The notes beneath the pieces are model-generated. The model saw only the letters and a program-made list of their open reading frames with translations. It was not told the DNA's origin and searched no databases. The translations under genes and the position numbers were made by a program. Below, one piece after another: positions 15,971 through 26,287 of a stretch of 41,411 nucleotides of DNA (position 1 is its first letter; each line of letters begins with the position of its first letter). Source of the stretch: Bifidobacteriaceae bacterium (GTDB lineage Bacteria > Actinomycetota > Actinomycetes > Actinomycetales > WQXJ01); NCBI GenBank assembly GCA_031267825.1, contig JAIRYJ010000011.1:1-41411 (forward strand), read 5' to 3'.

Positions 15971-16824
15971 AGCTTCAAGGTGTGGGATAAAAGCATCAGG
16001 ACAGCCGCTACCCGCGGATTGACTTCATCGTCAGCGATCTCCAAGGCGCGATAAATCGCCAGCAGATGGTTCTCCACCGTGCGGCGCGACAGGCCGAGAC
16101 GTTCAGCCACCTGCTGGTTGGTGTAACCGTCAGCGATCAGACGTAAAACCGCCATCTGCTGGCCAGTCAACGTCACGAACGGATCCTTCCGTACGGCGGC
16201 CGGAGTCGAAGCCCCACCCGCGTCCAAAGCGACCCGTTTGATCGTCTCAACTAACCCGTCGCGGCCAATATGACTCAGCTTCGACAAGAATGCCCAAGGG
16301 CGGCGCAGGTGCCGCCGGGTCGCCTCAATCAGCGGCGAAACATCATGGCGCGACATTATCAAGACGCGCATCCGCGGGTTCAAACGCTGCAACTCAGCCG
16401 CCAAATGAGCCCCCGAACCGTCCCGTTGTTCAACATCAACAATCAGCAAGTCCAGCCGCCGGCCAGCCAGCGCCTCACGGGCCCTAATAACTGAGTCAAG
16501 TGATGCCACCACTCTTAGTTCGCTGTCCTGGCTGAGCGCGTCAACCACCATGGTGCGGAACAGTGTTTCCTGATCAACTATCGCCACCCGGGCAGGTAAA
16601 CGGCTAAATGACGCGCCCTGATTAGGTGAGTGGACCGAACCAACCGGCCCGACCCGGCGGCCTTCAGTCGTATCAGCCCGCGCCATATCACCGGTCCGGT
16701 AAGCCCGTGACAGCGGGCCCGAACCGGTGACAGTCCGGATGGCGTGTTCCGGGATACCCTGATGGATGATCGGGTGAGGAACAGTCCTTGGATCGACGCG
16801 CTCTTCGCGTGGTGGATCAGACAA
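15967..16824 (-). CDS. LuxR/NarL-type response regulator
   Basis: With the chosen TTG start the protein has 285 aa. A disordered N-terminal leader of about 80 residues is followed by a receiver domain (VAIVDQETLF, then LLIVDVEQRDGSG with the likely phosphorylated Asp, and SKLSHIG with the conserved Lys). The C-terminal LuxR helix-turn-helix reads LTGQQMAVLRLIADGYTNQQVAERLGLSRRTVENHL. The usual acidic pair is VDQ here, so one acidic residue is missing. The TTG at 16824 has GGGAGA eight bases upstream and overlaps the preceding gene by 8 nt; an ATG at 16686 would remove much of the leader. No histidine kinase gene lies in the operon. The regulated genes are unknown. Confidence 0.85.
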   Translation of the reverse strand: MSDPPREERVDPRTVPHPIIHQGIPEHAIRTVTGSGPLSRAYRTGDMARADTTEGRRVGPVGSVHSPNQGASFSRLPARVAIVDQETLFRTMVVDALSQDSELRVVASLDSVIRAREALAGRRLDLLIVDVEQRDGSGAHLAAELQRLNPRMRVLIMSRHDVSPLIEATRRHLRRPWAFLSKLSHIGRDGLVETIKRVALDAGGASTPAAVRKDPFVTLTGQQMAVLRLIADGYTNQQVAERLGLSRRTVENHLLAIYRALEIADDEVNPRVAAVLMLLSHTLKL

Positions 16825-17995
16825 GGAATCTCTCTCCCAATGGGTCCCGCGGGATGGCCCGCGCCAGTTTCTCGGCCCGGCCGCGTTTGCCAACACCGTT
16901 CAGTGCGGCCACCGCGATCCGTCGGCACATCGCCAGCCGGGTTGGCACACCTTCCCGGGCTAACAGCCGTTCTGCCTCTAAACAATAGGACAAGGACAGC
17001 GAATGATGGCCGGACAACTCGTTAAAATAGGCGGCCACCAGCAGCGCCTCAGACAAAGAATAAGGATGTTCGGCCCGGGTGATCGAAGCGTGCCGGTTGA
17101 TTTGCGTGACCGCCTCCGATTCGCGTCCTGAAATCCACAAGGCTTGTGCCACATTGATTCTGACCTGCGCGCGGTAACGGTCAGCCATATCGCTCGGCAC
17201 CTTAACAAAACCGTCATCCGGCATTTGCGCCTGGGCCCGTTCCATTGTTGTGACAGCGTCAAAGTAGCGTTCTTCGCGGACCTCAATCAAGGCACGCAAA
17301 TTGAGCAACAAGACACGCATACCCTCGCCATCGGCTTCTGATACCACATAGTCGCGGACCGCGCCTGAGGCCACTCTGGTCAGATCTTTAATCAGTGACT
17401 GGGCTCCAGCGTAGTCATGCAAACGTTTGATTAGCAGAGCCAAAATGCGCAAATCAACTAAGAAATGTGACACTGGGTCGCTGGTCAATTCAGCCGCCCG
17501 CTGCAACAACCGGTAAGCCTTCGGTGCTTCATCGATCGACAGCATTGTTGCCATTGAGGCGGCCAAGCGTGGCGTGTCAACCGGCCGGACCGAAGAGTCC
17601 AACAATTCCGCGAAACGCCAGCCAACCGCGTCATCTCCGGTGAAAATCGTCAACGTTTCGAAATCAGCTGAGATCTCATCAGTTGAACGCCGGTCCGCCT
17701 CCCATTCCCGGGCCTGGTAAGCCAGCCTTTCCGGCTGTTTTGACTTCAAAATGCCCCAGCGCCGCTTCAAACGGATGTTGGTGTCGAGTGTCGCCCGGAA
17801 CAATGATCTGGGGTCACGCCAGCGGCGCAGACCCATATCCATCAGGTAGGCCGGCGCTTCAATCGAATTGGTGTCAGGCAATGATGGCAGAGCCGCCACT
17901 TGCGCCCGCCGCACAAACGGGTATGGCAGTCCCGGTGGCGCTTCATCAAGGATCTCCCGGGCGAAGGCGACGTGCGGCAGAATCGCACCAGTCAT
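16817..17995 (-). CDS. Helical-repeat (TPR-like) protein of unknown function
   Basis: I do not recognise a specific family. The 392-aa protein is cytoplasmic by appearance (no signal peptide or membrane segment) and rich in predicted helices with a TPR-like rhythm, such as APKAYRLLQRAAELT, RYFDAVTTMERAQAQM, RESEAVTQINRHAS and LSLSYCLEAERLLA. The start ATG at 17995 overlaps the stop of a 34-aa frame as ATGA; a longer frame open to 18064 lacks support. It overlaps the response-regulator gene downstream, so the two are probably coupled. It could act as a sensor-scaffold that controls the regulator in place of a kinase, but that is only a suggestion from context. Confidence 0.75.
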   Translation of the reverse strand: MTGAILPHVAFAREILDEAPPGLPYPFVRRAQVAALPSLPDTNSIEAPAYLMDMGLRRWRDPRSLFRATLDTNIRLKRRWGILKSKQPERLAYQAREWEADRRSTDEISADFETLTIFTGDDAVGWRFAELLDSSVRPVDTPRLAASMATMLSIDEAPKAYRLLQRAAELTSDPVSHFLVDLRILALLIKRLHDYAGAQSLIKDLTRVASGAVRDYVVSEADGEGMRVLLLNLRALIEVREERYFDAVTTMERAQAQMPDDGFVKVPSDMADRYRAQVRINVAQALWISGRESEAVTQINRHASITRAEHPYSLSEALLVAAYFNELSGHHSLSLSYCLEAERLLAREGVPTRLAMCRRIAVAALNGVGKRGRAEKLARAIPRDPLGERFLV

Positions 17996-18096
17996 TTGAT
18001 ATCTCCGTGTGTCCAGGCGGCCAAACACTCCGCCACCCTGAGTTGCGGGTTGTCCTTCAGCCACGCCACAATCTGGTCCACACTCATCGGTTCCAT
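17992..18096 (-). CDS. 34-aa small protein, first gene of the regulator operon
   Basis: The frame encodes a 34-residue peptide starting MEPMSVDQIVAWLKDNP and ending THGDIK. It is amphipathic and helical in character, with one Cys, and without a membrane segment. GGAGAG lies about nine bases before the ATG at 18096. The stop overlaps the next gene's start as ATGA, the same coupling seen in the rest of the operon, which is the main reason to believe it is translated. An in-frame extension to 18210 would add a hydrophobic N-terminus but has no Shine-Dalgarno sequence. The role is unknown; it could be a leader peptide or a small partner of the helical-repeat protein. Confidence 0.55.
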   Translation of the reverse strand: MEPMSVDQIVAWLKDNPQLRVAECLAAWTHGDIK

Positions 18097-18279
18097 ATCG
18101 ACGTACTCTCCACTCGTTGCCTGATATCGGGGGGTACCGGCCAAAACCAGACTAAGCCAACAACGGCCTGGCACGACAAGTCCAAGGACTAAGCTTATTG
18201 CCAACATCATTTGACATCATTGCGCCTCTAGAGAAACTTGAGTGATGTTCCTCAACCGGATTAGTAACAGGAGGCGGAG
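18097..18279. other. Divergent promoter region
   Basis: This 183-bp stretch separates the minus-strand regulator operon from the plus-strand GNAT/iron-sulfur pair and must carry promoters for both. I cannot name a convincing -35/-10 pair. AGGAGG at 18269-18274 is the ribosome site of the GNAT gene. Confidence 0.5.
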
Positions 18280-18633
18280 ATGAGTGACACACCGCAATTG
18301 ACGGTAAGAAATGATCAAGAGGCCGACCAATATGAGTTGTTGGCTGATGGTGTCCGGGTGGGTCTAGCCCACTACCAGGCGGGGCCCACAGCCATCGCCT
18401 TTGATCACACTGAGATCGCCCCTGAAGTTGAAGGCCATGGCCTGGGTGGCTTCCTGGTCAAAGCCGCCCTTGATGATGTCCGTGCCCGTGGACTGGCGGC
18501 CTTGCCGTACTGCTCATTTGTGCGCCATTTCATTGAAACTCATCCCGAATACACCGACTTGGTGCCGCCCGCCCGCCGCCGCTCTTTCGGTTTGGCGCCC
18601 GCGCCTAACCAACCGAAGGAGAACACCCCGTGA
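18280..18633 (+). CDS. GNAT-fold acetyltransferase-like protein (YjdJ-type)
   Basis: The 117-aa protein belongs to the small GCN5-related N-acetyltransferase group that includes YjdJ. The family pattern is clear: HTEIAPEVEGHGLGGFLVKAALDDVRARG for acetyl-CoA binding, then LPYCSFVRHFIETHPEYTDLV. AGGAGG is five bases before the ATG. The stop overlaps the GTG of the next gene by 4 nt (GTGA). In many bacteria this fold is encoded beside a YjdI-type iron-sulfur protein, as here, which suggests a joint role that is still undefined. Confidence 0.9.
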   Translation: MSDTPQLTVRNDQEADQYELLADGVRVGLAHYQAGPTAIAFDHTEIAPEVEGHGLGGFLVKAALDDVRARGLAALPYCSFVRHFIETHPEYTDLVPPARRRSFGLAPAPNQPKENTP

Positions 18634-19052
18634 CAGTCAAGGAATACTACGGCGCTGACATCACAGTCCGGTTTGATCTGGCCCGGTGTTTACACGCCGG
18701 GGTTTGTTTGCGTTCCATCCCTGAAGTCTTTGACACCAAACGGCGTCCCTGGATTCTGCCTGATGCCGGGCAGGCCAGCCACATCGCCACAGTGGTGCGG
18801 CGCTGCCCGTCCGGCGCTCTGCACTATGAACTAACTGACCGGGCCGCCCCGGCCGAGGCCGGGCATACGCCGCTCACCATCCGGACAGCCGATGGCAGTC
18901 CACTTTGGGTTGAAGGTGATTTGGTGATTGTTCACAACGGCGCTGCGGCGACTGAGACCCGAGCGGCTCTCTGCCGCTGCGGTTCAACCGCTAACCTGCC
19001 GTTCTGTGATGCCTCGGGGCCGTGCACCAAGTGGCGTCATCAACCCCACTGA
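18630..19052 (+). CDS. YjdI-like iron-sulfur protein fused to a CDGSH-type domain
   Basis: A 140-aa protein with two iron-sulfur parts. Residues about 10-68 match the YjdI single 4Fe-4S domain (RCLHAGVC, RPWILP, RRCPSGALHYEL). Residues about 80-136 match a CDGSH zinc-finger-like 2Fe-2S domain (SPLWVEGDLVI, LCRCGSTANLPFCD). The usual ligand pattern is three Cys and one His, with His four residues after the third Cys; here the sequence runs CDASGPC, so a Gly stands where His is expected and a Cys follows two residues later. The cluster may be altered or lost. The GTG start overlaps the GNAT gene by 4 nt. A cytoplasmic redox or cluster-handling role is likely but unknown. Confidence 0.88.
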   Translation: MTVKEYYGADITVRFDLARCLHAGVCLRSIPEVFDTKRRPWILPDAGQASHIATVVRRCPSGALHYELTDRAAPAEAGHTPLTIRTADGSPLWVEGDLVIVHNGAAATETRAALCRCGSTANLPFCDASGPCTKWRHQPH

Positions 19053-19061
19053 ACTAAGCCT

Positions 19062-19090
19062 GAACTGGGCCCGAACTGGGCCCGAACTGA
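19062..19090. repeat. Short tandem repeat GAACTGGGCCC, two and a half copies
   Basis: Two exact 11-bp units and a partial third lie right after the iron-sulfur gene and before a hairpin. No function is evident. Confidence 0.7.
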
Positions 19091-19108
19091 ACCGCCCTAA
19101 CGGGCGGT
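19091..19108. terminator. Hairpin between convergent genes
   Basis: ACCGCCC and GGGCGGT form a perfect 7-bp stem with the tetraloop TAAC, 38 bases after the iron-sulfur gene. There is no T-run. It is the best terminator candidate in this 230-bp convergent gap. Confidence 0.55.
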
Positions 19109-19282
19109 GTCCACAGTGCCCAACATTTCGGCCAAACATGTGACGTGCCTCACATTTTCTGGTAGCTTTCCTGCTTGTAGTCCCCTAAAGCTGCCGCTTC
19201 GGTGTTCCACTTCGCCGCTCACAGGCGCGGCAGCGGGGACAGCCCCAGTTTTCCAGCCTTCAATCAGCCGATCGCGCCCAGT

Positions 19283-21898
<2,616 letters not shown>

Positions 21899-22089
21899 TC
21901 TTCATTCCAGGGATCGGAGCTGGCACTTGAGCCAGCGTTTGGCACTATGCTAGCGGGCTATTCAGCTCAGCGCTGAGAAACACGTGCAACCTAGGTAGAA
22001 ACCCGCAAACGAGTTGCCTCAAGTCTCAATTCTTTCGGGTTTTCGCCGCCTGACCGGGCCAAAGCACCCAAACATGTGACAGTTGGGGC
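21899..22089. other. Divergent intergenic region
   Basis: A 191-bp gap between the minus-strand beta-helix gene and the plus-strand LtrA gene. It must hold both promoters, but I see no convincing promoter pair, operator or hairpin. Confidence 0.4.
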
Positions 22090-23340
22090 ATGACCGAACC
22101 GGCCGCCAGCCATAAATCCAGCCACTTTATTTGGCACCGCCCGATGCGTCCCCGTCCAATCCATCAAGCGGGGCGCACCTCAACACCGCTCGAACTGTTG
22201 TTTGATCTGGTCTTTGTTGTCGCCATCGGGGCTGCCGTCAACCAACTAGCTGAAGGTATCGCTGACGGACACCTAGCCCGGTCACTGGCCGCCTTCGGAC
22301 TGGTTTTCTTCGCTGTCTGGTGGGCCTGGATGAACTTCACCTGGTTCGCCTCCTCCTATGACGTCGACGACGGCCCCTACCGCTTAGCCGTTCTGGTGCA
22401 AATGGCTGGGGTCTTGATCCTGGCGGCCGGACTAGGTCAGGCCTTTAACAACTGGGACTGGACGGCCGGCACCTTGGGCTACGTACTTATGCGGACGGCA
22501 TCGGTCATGCAATGGATCCGGGCGGGCCGCGGCGACCCGGCAAGACGCCCCACCACCCAGCGCTACGCCACTGGAATCGCTTTGGTCCAACTGGCTTGGC
22601 TGGCCCGCTTGGCCGTACCTGACACGATTAGCTGGACCCTGACTTCCTTCGCCGTTCTGGCCGCCGCCGAGATGGCCATACCAGCCTGGGCTGAAGGCGC
22701 CCGGCGGACTAGCTGGCACCCGCATCACATCGCCGAACGCTACGGCCTGTTCACCTTGATGCTGCTTGGCGAACTGGTCGCGGTGGCGGTGGCCGGTCTG
22801 AGGGTTGAACTTGACAGCACCGGTTTGACGCCTGGCCTGGCGGCCGTCTCAGCGGCCAGCCTGGTGATCTTGTTCGCCCTATGGTGGCTCTACTTCCTCT
22901 CCCCCATGGCGGAGCACCTAGCGGCCAACCGCAAACTGGGTTTCCCTTGGGGTTACGGGCATGTTGGGATCTTCGCCGCCTTGGCCGTCCTGGCGGCCGG
23001 GCTTGACCTTGCGCTAATGGTGTCGCATCACAACGACCTGCCAGTCTCCTCAGTGACTGTTGGCTACCTGGTGGCTCTGCCGGTGGCGGTTTTTGTGCTC
23101 AGCTTATGGGGCCTGGAAGCCTGGGCCCGCCACAGCCTGGCTGGTCTGGACCTGGCCGCCAGTGTCAGCCCGGCCCTGATGGCCGCACCCTGGCTAGCTT
23201 TGACACCAGGTGGGGTACCTGCCGCCGTGGCGGCGGTGGCTCTGATCACGTTAGCTCTGACAATTGTGGCGGTCCGGCGGGCGGCCAGCCGAGGGATCGC
23301 TAACCCTGACGCCGGCAACAGCCCACCAGACATGCTTTAG
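22090..23340 (+). CDS. LtrA-family membrane protein
   Basis: The 416-aa protein belongs to the low-temperature-requirement A family, known from Listeria and common in actinobacteria. The diagnostic start RTSTPLELLFDLVFVVAIGAAVNQLA is followed by about ten hydrophobic segments, with conserved FFAVWWAWMNFTWFASSYDVDD in the first third and ERYGLFTLMLLGE in the middle. The biochemical function of the family is not established. The ATG at 22090 follows GTTGGGG, a poor ribosome site. The gene stands alone, divergent from the beta-helix gene and convergent with the sugar-nucleotide operon. Confidence 0.9.
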   Translation: MTEPAASHKSSHFIWHRPMRPRPIHQAGRTSTPLELLFDLVFVVAIGAAVNQLAEGIADGHLARSLAAFGLVFFAVWWAWMNFTWFASSYDVDDGPYRLAVLVQMAGVLILAAGLGQAFNNWDWTAGTLGYVLMRTASVMQWIRAGRGDPARRPTTQRYATGIALVQLAWLARLAVPDTISWTLTSFAVLAAAEMAIPAWAEGARRTSWHPHHIAERYGLFTLMLLGELVAVAVAGLRVELDSTGLTPGLAAVSAASLVILFALWWLYFLSPMAEHLAANRKLGFPWGYGHVGIFAALAVLAAGLDLALMVSHHNDLPVSSVTVGYLVALPVAVFVLSLWGLEAWARHSLAGLDLAASVSPALMAAPWLALTPGGVPAAVAAVALITLALTIVAVRRAASRGIANPDAGNSPPDML

Positions 23341-23397
23341 GCGACTGGCGGAAAGCTGCCTTCTTAGCCACAAGCCCGGGGGACGCCCGCGCGATCG

Positions 23398-24384
23398 CTA
23401 AAGGCGGATGGTCTGGCCGCTGGCGGCTGACGCCAGGGCCGCTTCAGCCGCCAGCAGCGTCTGATATCCGTCCTCAAGTGAAATGACATCAGAACGTAAC
23501 CCAAGTACAGCGTCACGGAAAGCTTCATCTTCGGCTTTGAGGGGTTCGCGGGTCTGAATCGCGTAACGTGTCCTGTCGCCTTCTGACACTCCGCGGAACT
23601 GGCGTAAAGGCTCCCATTCGGTTGGCACCGAACCGTTAGCCCAGAAAGTCAAAGTCACATTGCCGCTATCCGCCACGAAAGCGCCACGTTCACCGGTCAC
23701 TGTGGTGATCCGTTCCTTCATCGGTGAAAGCCAGTTAACAATGTGATTGATCAGCACACCGTTGGCGGTTCTGGCCGTGATCAGGACCATATCCTCATGT
23801 TCGCGTAACGCCCTGTGTGACACCTGAGCGGCGATCTCAGCGTATAAGGCTCCAGCCAGCCATTGGCTCAAGTTGATGTCATGGGTGGCGAGGTCTTTGA
23901 CCACGCCAACGTCAGCGATGCGGGAAGGGAACGGACCTTGGCGCCGGGTCGCCACCTGGTAGACGTCACCTAATTCGCCTCGCACAATTCGTTGACGCAG
24001 TTCTGAGATCGCCGGGTTGAACCGTTCAACATGCCCGACGCAAGCCACCACCCCAGCGGACGCGAAAGCGTCCGCCACAGCCCGGGCGGCCTCAGCTGAG
24101 GCCGCCACCGGTTTTTCGATCATGGTTGGGATGCGAGCCTCGGCCAATGCCAGCCCAACCGCTTCATGGTGGATTGTTGGCACAGCCACAACAGCCATGT
24201 CCAGGTGGGCGGCGATCAGGTCTTCAACTGACCGGCCCAACTCCAGATCCCCAGCCGCGCCGAACCGGTCACCGCCTGGATCAGCCACAGCTACTAGATC
24301 AACACCGTCAATTTCCCGCAAAATCCGGGCATGATGCCGACCCATTGAACCAATACCGATCAAGCCGACTCTCAGATTAGCCAT
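23398..24384 (-). CDS. Gfo/Idh/MocA-family sugar-nucleotide oxidoreductase (WbpB/WlbA-like)
   Basis: A 328-aa NAD-dependent dehydrogenase. The N-terminal Rossmann motif is GLIGIGSMGRHHARIL; EKPVAASAEAA carries the conserved catalytic Lys of the family, and VVKDLATHDINLSQW contains the conserved Asp/His region. It likely oxidises C3 of a UDP-N-acetylhexosamine (uronic acid) so that the aminotransferase encoded just upstream can add an amino group. It is the last gene of a three-gene set, one base after the aminotransferase stop. The exact substrate cannot be read from sequence. Confidence 0.85.
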   Translation of the reverse strand: MANLRVGLIGIGSMGRHHARILREIDGVDLVAVADPGGDRFGAAGDLELGRSVEDLIAAHLDMAVVAVPTIHHEAVGLALAEARIPTMIEKPVAASAEAARAVADAFASAGVVACVGHVERFNPAISELRQRIVRGELGDVYQVATRRQGPFPSRIADVGVVKDLATHDINLSQWLAGALYAEIAAQVSHRALREHEDMVLITARTANGVLINHIVNWLSPMKERITTVTGERGAFVADSGNVTLTFWANGSVPTEWEPLRQFRGVSEGDRTRYAIQTREPLKAEDEAFRDAVLGLRSDVISLEDGYQTLLAAEAALASAASGQTIRL

Positions 24385-24385
24385 T

Positions 24386-25486
24386 TTAGGCGCCCGCCTT
24401 GACTAGGGCGTTGACCGCGCCAACAATCCGGTCCAGATCAGCTTGGCTGAGTGCCGGATGGACTGGTAACGAAATCACCTCAGCGGCCGCCTGAGCGGTC
24501 CGCGGTAGTTCAAGACCGGGCGCGTATTTGGACAATGACGGTAACTGGTGATTCGGGATCGGATAGTAGACGCCGCTGCCGATTTGGTGTTCATCACGTA
24601 GCGCCCGGACTATCGCGTCACGCTCACCGGCCACCCTGATGGTGTATTGGTGGTAAACGTGGCTGGCGCCGGGCCGGACTTGCGGCACTGTCACACCTTC
24701 CAGGTTGGCGCTGAGGAAAGCCGCGTTGGCTTGCCGTTGGGCTGTCCAGGCGGCCAGCTTCTTGAGTTGTTCACGCCCGATCGCGGCGTGAATGTCAGTC
24801 ATCCGCTGGTTGAAGCCGATCACCTCGTTGGAGTATTGGCGTTCCATTCCTTGATTGCGCAGTAGCCGCACGCCGCGCGCCTGATCCGGATTGGCGCAAG
24901 ACACTATGCCACCTTCACCGGATGTCATGTTTTTGGTCGGGTAAAGCGAGAACATGGCGAATACGCCGAAGGTTCCAACCAGCCGTCCGTCAAGTTGGGC
25001 GCCGTGGGCTTGGGCGGCGTCTTCGAATAGGACGATGCCGTGCTCCTGGGCCAGCGCTTCAAAGGCGGTCATGTCGGCCGGTTGGCCGTAGAGATGGACT
25101 GGCATGATGGCTTTGGTGCGGGCTGTGATGGCGGCCGCCGCAGCCGCCGGATCGAGGCAGAAATAGACCGGATCGATGTCTGCGAAAACTGGCGTCGCCC
25201 CGGTCAGGGCGACTGAGTTAGCGGTCGCGGCGAAGGTGAACGATGGCACGATCACTTCATCACCGGGACCAACACCGGCCGCCAGCAAGCCAAGGTGGAG
25301 CCCCGCCGTACCGCTTGAGACCGCGACACATTCGCGCGCGCCAGCTAGCTGGTCCGAGAACTCTTTCTCAAAGGCGGCTACCTCTGGGCCTTGGGCAATC
25401 ATGCCGGAACGTAAGACCCGGTCAACCGCGTCCCGTTCAGCCTGGCCAATCAGTGGCTTAGCTGGGGTAATGAAATCCTGCGTCAT
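24386..25486 (-). CDS. DegT/DnrJ/EryC1-family sugar aminotransferase (WbpE-like)
   Basis: A 366-aa PLP-dependent enzyme that aminates keto-sugar nucleotides. The cofactor Lys is in FSLYPTKNMTSGEGG, and the family segments AVSSGTAGLHLGLLA, DEVIVPSFTFAATANS and FEDAAQAHGA are clear. It should act on the 3-keto product of the neighbouring dehydrogenase, with glutamate as donor. The ATG overlaps the stop of the acyltransferase gene by 4 nt. The set dehydrogenase, aminotransferase and acyltransferase corresponds to steps two to four of the UDP-2,3-diacetamido-uronic acid pathway known from Pseudomonas and Bordetella. Confidence 0.92.
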   Translation of the reverse strand: MTQDFITPAKPLIGQAERDAVDRVLRSGMIAQGPEVAAFEKEFSDQLAGARECVAVSSGTAGLHLGLLAAGVGPGDEVIVPSFTFAATANSVALTGATPVFADIDPVYFCLDPAAAAAAITARTKAIMPVHLYGQPADMTAFEALAQEHGIVLFEDAAQAHGAQLDGRLVGTFGVFAMFSLYPTKNMTSGEGGIVSCANPDQARGVRLLRNQGMERQYSNEVIGFNQRMTDIHAAIGREQLKKLAAWTAQRQANAAFLSANLEGVTVPQVRPGASHVYHQYTIRVAGERDAIVRALRDEHQIGSGVYYPIPNHQLPSLSKYAPGLELPRTAQAAAEVISLPVHPALSQADLDRIVGAVNALVKAGA

Positions 25487-26079
25487 GAGCTAATGACCTC
25501 CTCAAGGGTCTCGCCGTTTTGTTTGTAAATCCGGCCGCTGACCGGGCAGATCCAGTCGTCGCCGGAGGCCTGGAGAACCCGGCCCGCCTGGCCAACCCAA
25601 CCTATCCGGCGGGCAGGCACACCAACCATCAAAGCGAAGTCTGGGACATCCTTGACTACTACAGCCCCCGCCGCGATCATGGCCCATGCCCCGATCTTGA
25701 CAGGTGCCACACAAACCGCCCGGGCACCGACTGAGGCGCCCTGGCCGATCGTTACGCCAACAAGTTCCCAGTCTTCACCTGACTTGAGGGAACCATCTGG
25801 GTTGATCGCCCTGGGATAGGTGTCATTGGTCAGGACAGCGGCCGGGCCAATGAACACCCCAGGCGCCAGATCGGCCGGTTCATAAACCAAGGCGTAGTTC
25901 TGGACTTTGCAGTTGTCGCCTAGGTGAACACCGGTACCGATATAGGCGCCACGGCCAATGATGCAGCCTTGCCCGACTTCCGCGCCTTCGCGCACCTGAG
26001 CCAGGTGCCAAATCTTGGCTCCGTCGCCGATTACAGCCCGTTCGTCAACATCCGCCCCGGGCGCAACGAAATACCCCAC
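25483..26079 (-). CDS. Hexapeptide-repeat sugar N-acetyltransferase (WbpD-like)
   Basis: A 198-aa left-handed beta-helix acyltransferase. Repeats such as AVIGDGAKIWHLAQV, CIIGRGAYIGTGV, VTIGQGASVGARAVCV and AMIAAGAVVVKDVP are typical of WbpD/WlbB, which acetylate the 3-amino group of a UDP sugar. The C-terminus (CPVSGRIYKQNG) matches the tail often seen in these enzymes. The start is GTG with GAAGGAG eight bases upstream. It is the first gene of the three-gene operon; a long hairpin lies in the leader region upstream. Confidence 0.92.
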   Translation of the reverse strand: MGYFVAPGADVDERAVIGDGAKIWHLAQVREGAEVGQGCIIGRGAYIGTGVHLGDNCKVQNYALVYEPADLAPGVFIGPAAVLTNDTYPRAINPDGSLKSGEDWELVGVTIGQGASVGARAVCVAPVKIGAWAMIAAGAVVVKDVPDFALMVGVPARRIGWVGQAGRVLQASGDDWICPVSGRIYKQNGETLEEVISS

Positions 26080-26206
26080 CTCGAACGCTCCTTCAACTAA
26101 TCCGGTGCGGCCAACCGCACCTCAATGACCGCCGTCAACCTTATATCAGAGCCCCTAGGTCTAGCCGCTGCTAGCCTGCCAATGTCGGAGCGGGTCAGCT
26201 AGCCCA

Positions 26207-26257
26207 CAGGAAAGTGACCCAGTGGGTGGTCTTAACCCCCACTGGGGTCAATTCCTG
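26207..26257 (-). terminator. Long imperfect hairpin between the glycosyltransferase and the sugar-nucleotide operon
   Basis: GACCCAGTGGG at 26216-26226 pairs with CCCACTGGGGTC at 26238-26249 with one bulged base, and CAGGAA/TTCCTG at the ends lengthen the stem. It begins about 30 bases after the glycosyltransferase stop and about 130 bases before the acyltransferase start. No T-run follows in the minus direction. It may end the first transcript or act as a leader structure for the second. The rest of 26080-26287 shows no gene. Confidence 0.5.
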
Positions 26258-26287
26258 TATCGAAACCGGCTGATCTGGTTACTGGCC

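Noticed and set aside
16825..16896. Longer response-regulator N-terminus
   Set aside because: The additional residues overlap the helical-repeat gene and have no ribosome site; TTG at 16824 has one and couples to the upstream stop.
18097..18210. N-terminal extension of the 34-aa frame to a hydrophobic 72-aa protein
   Set aside because: No Shine-Dalgarno sequence precedes the ATG at 18210, whereas GGAGAG stands correctly before the ATG at 18096.
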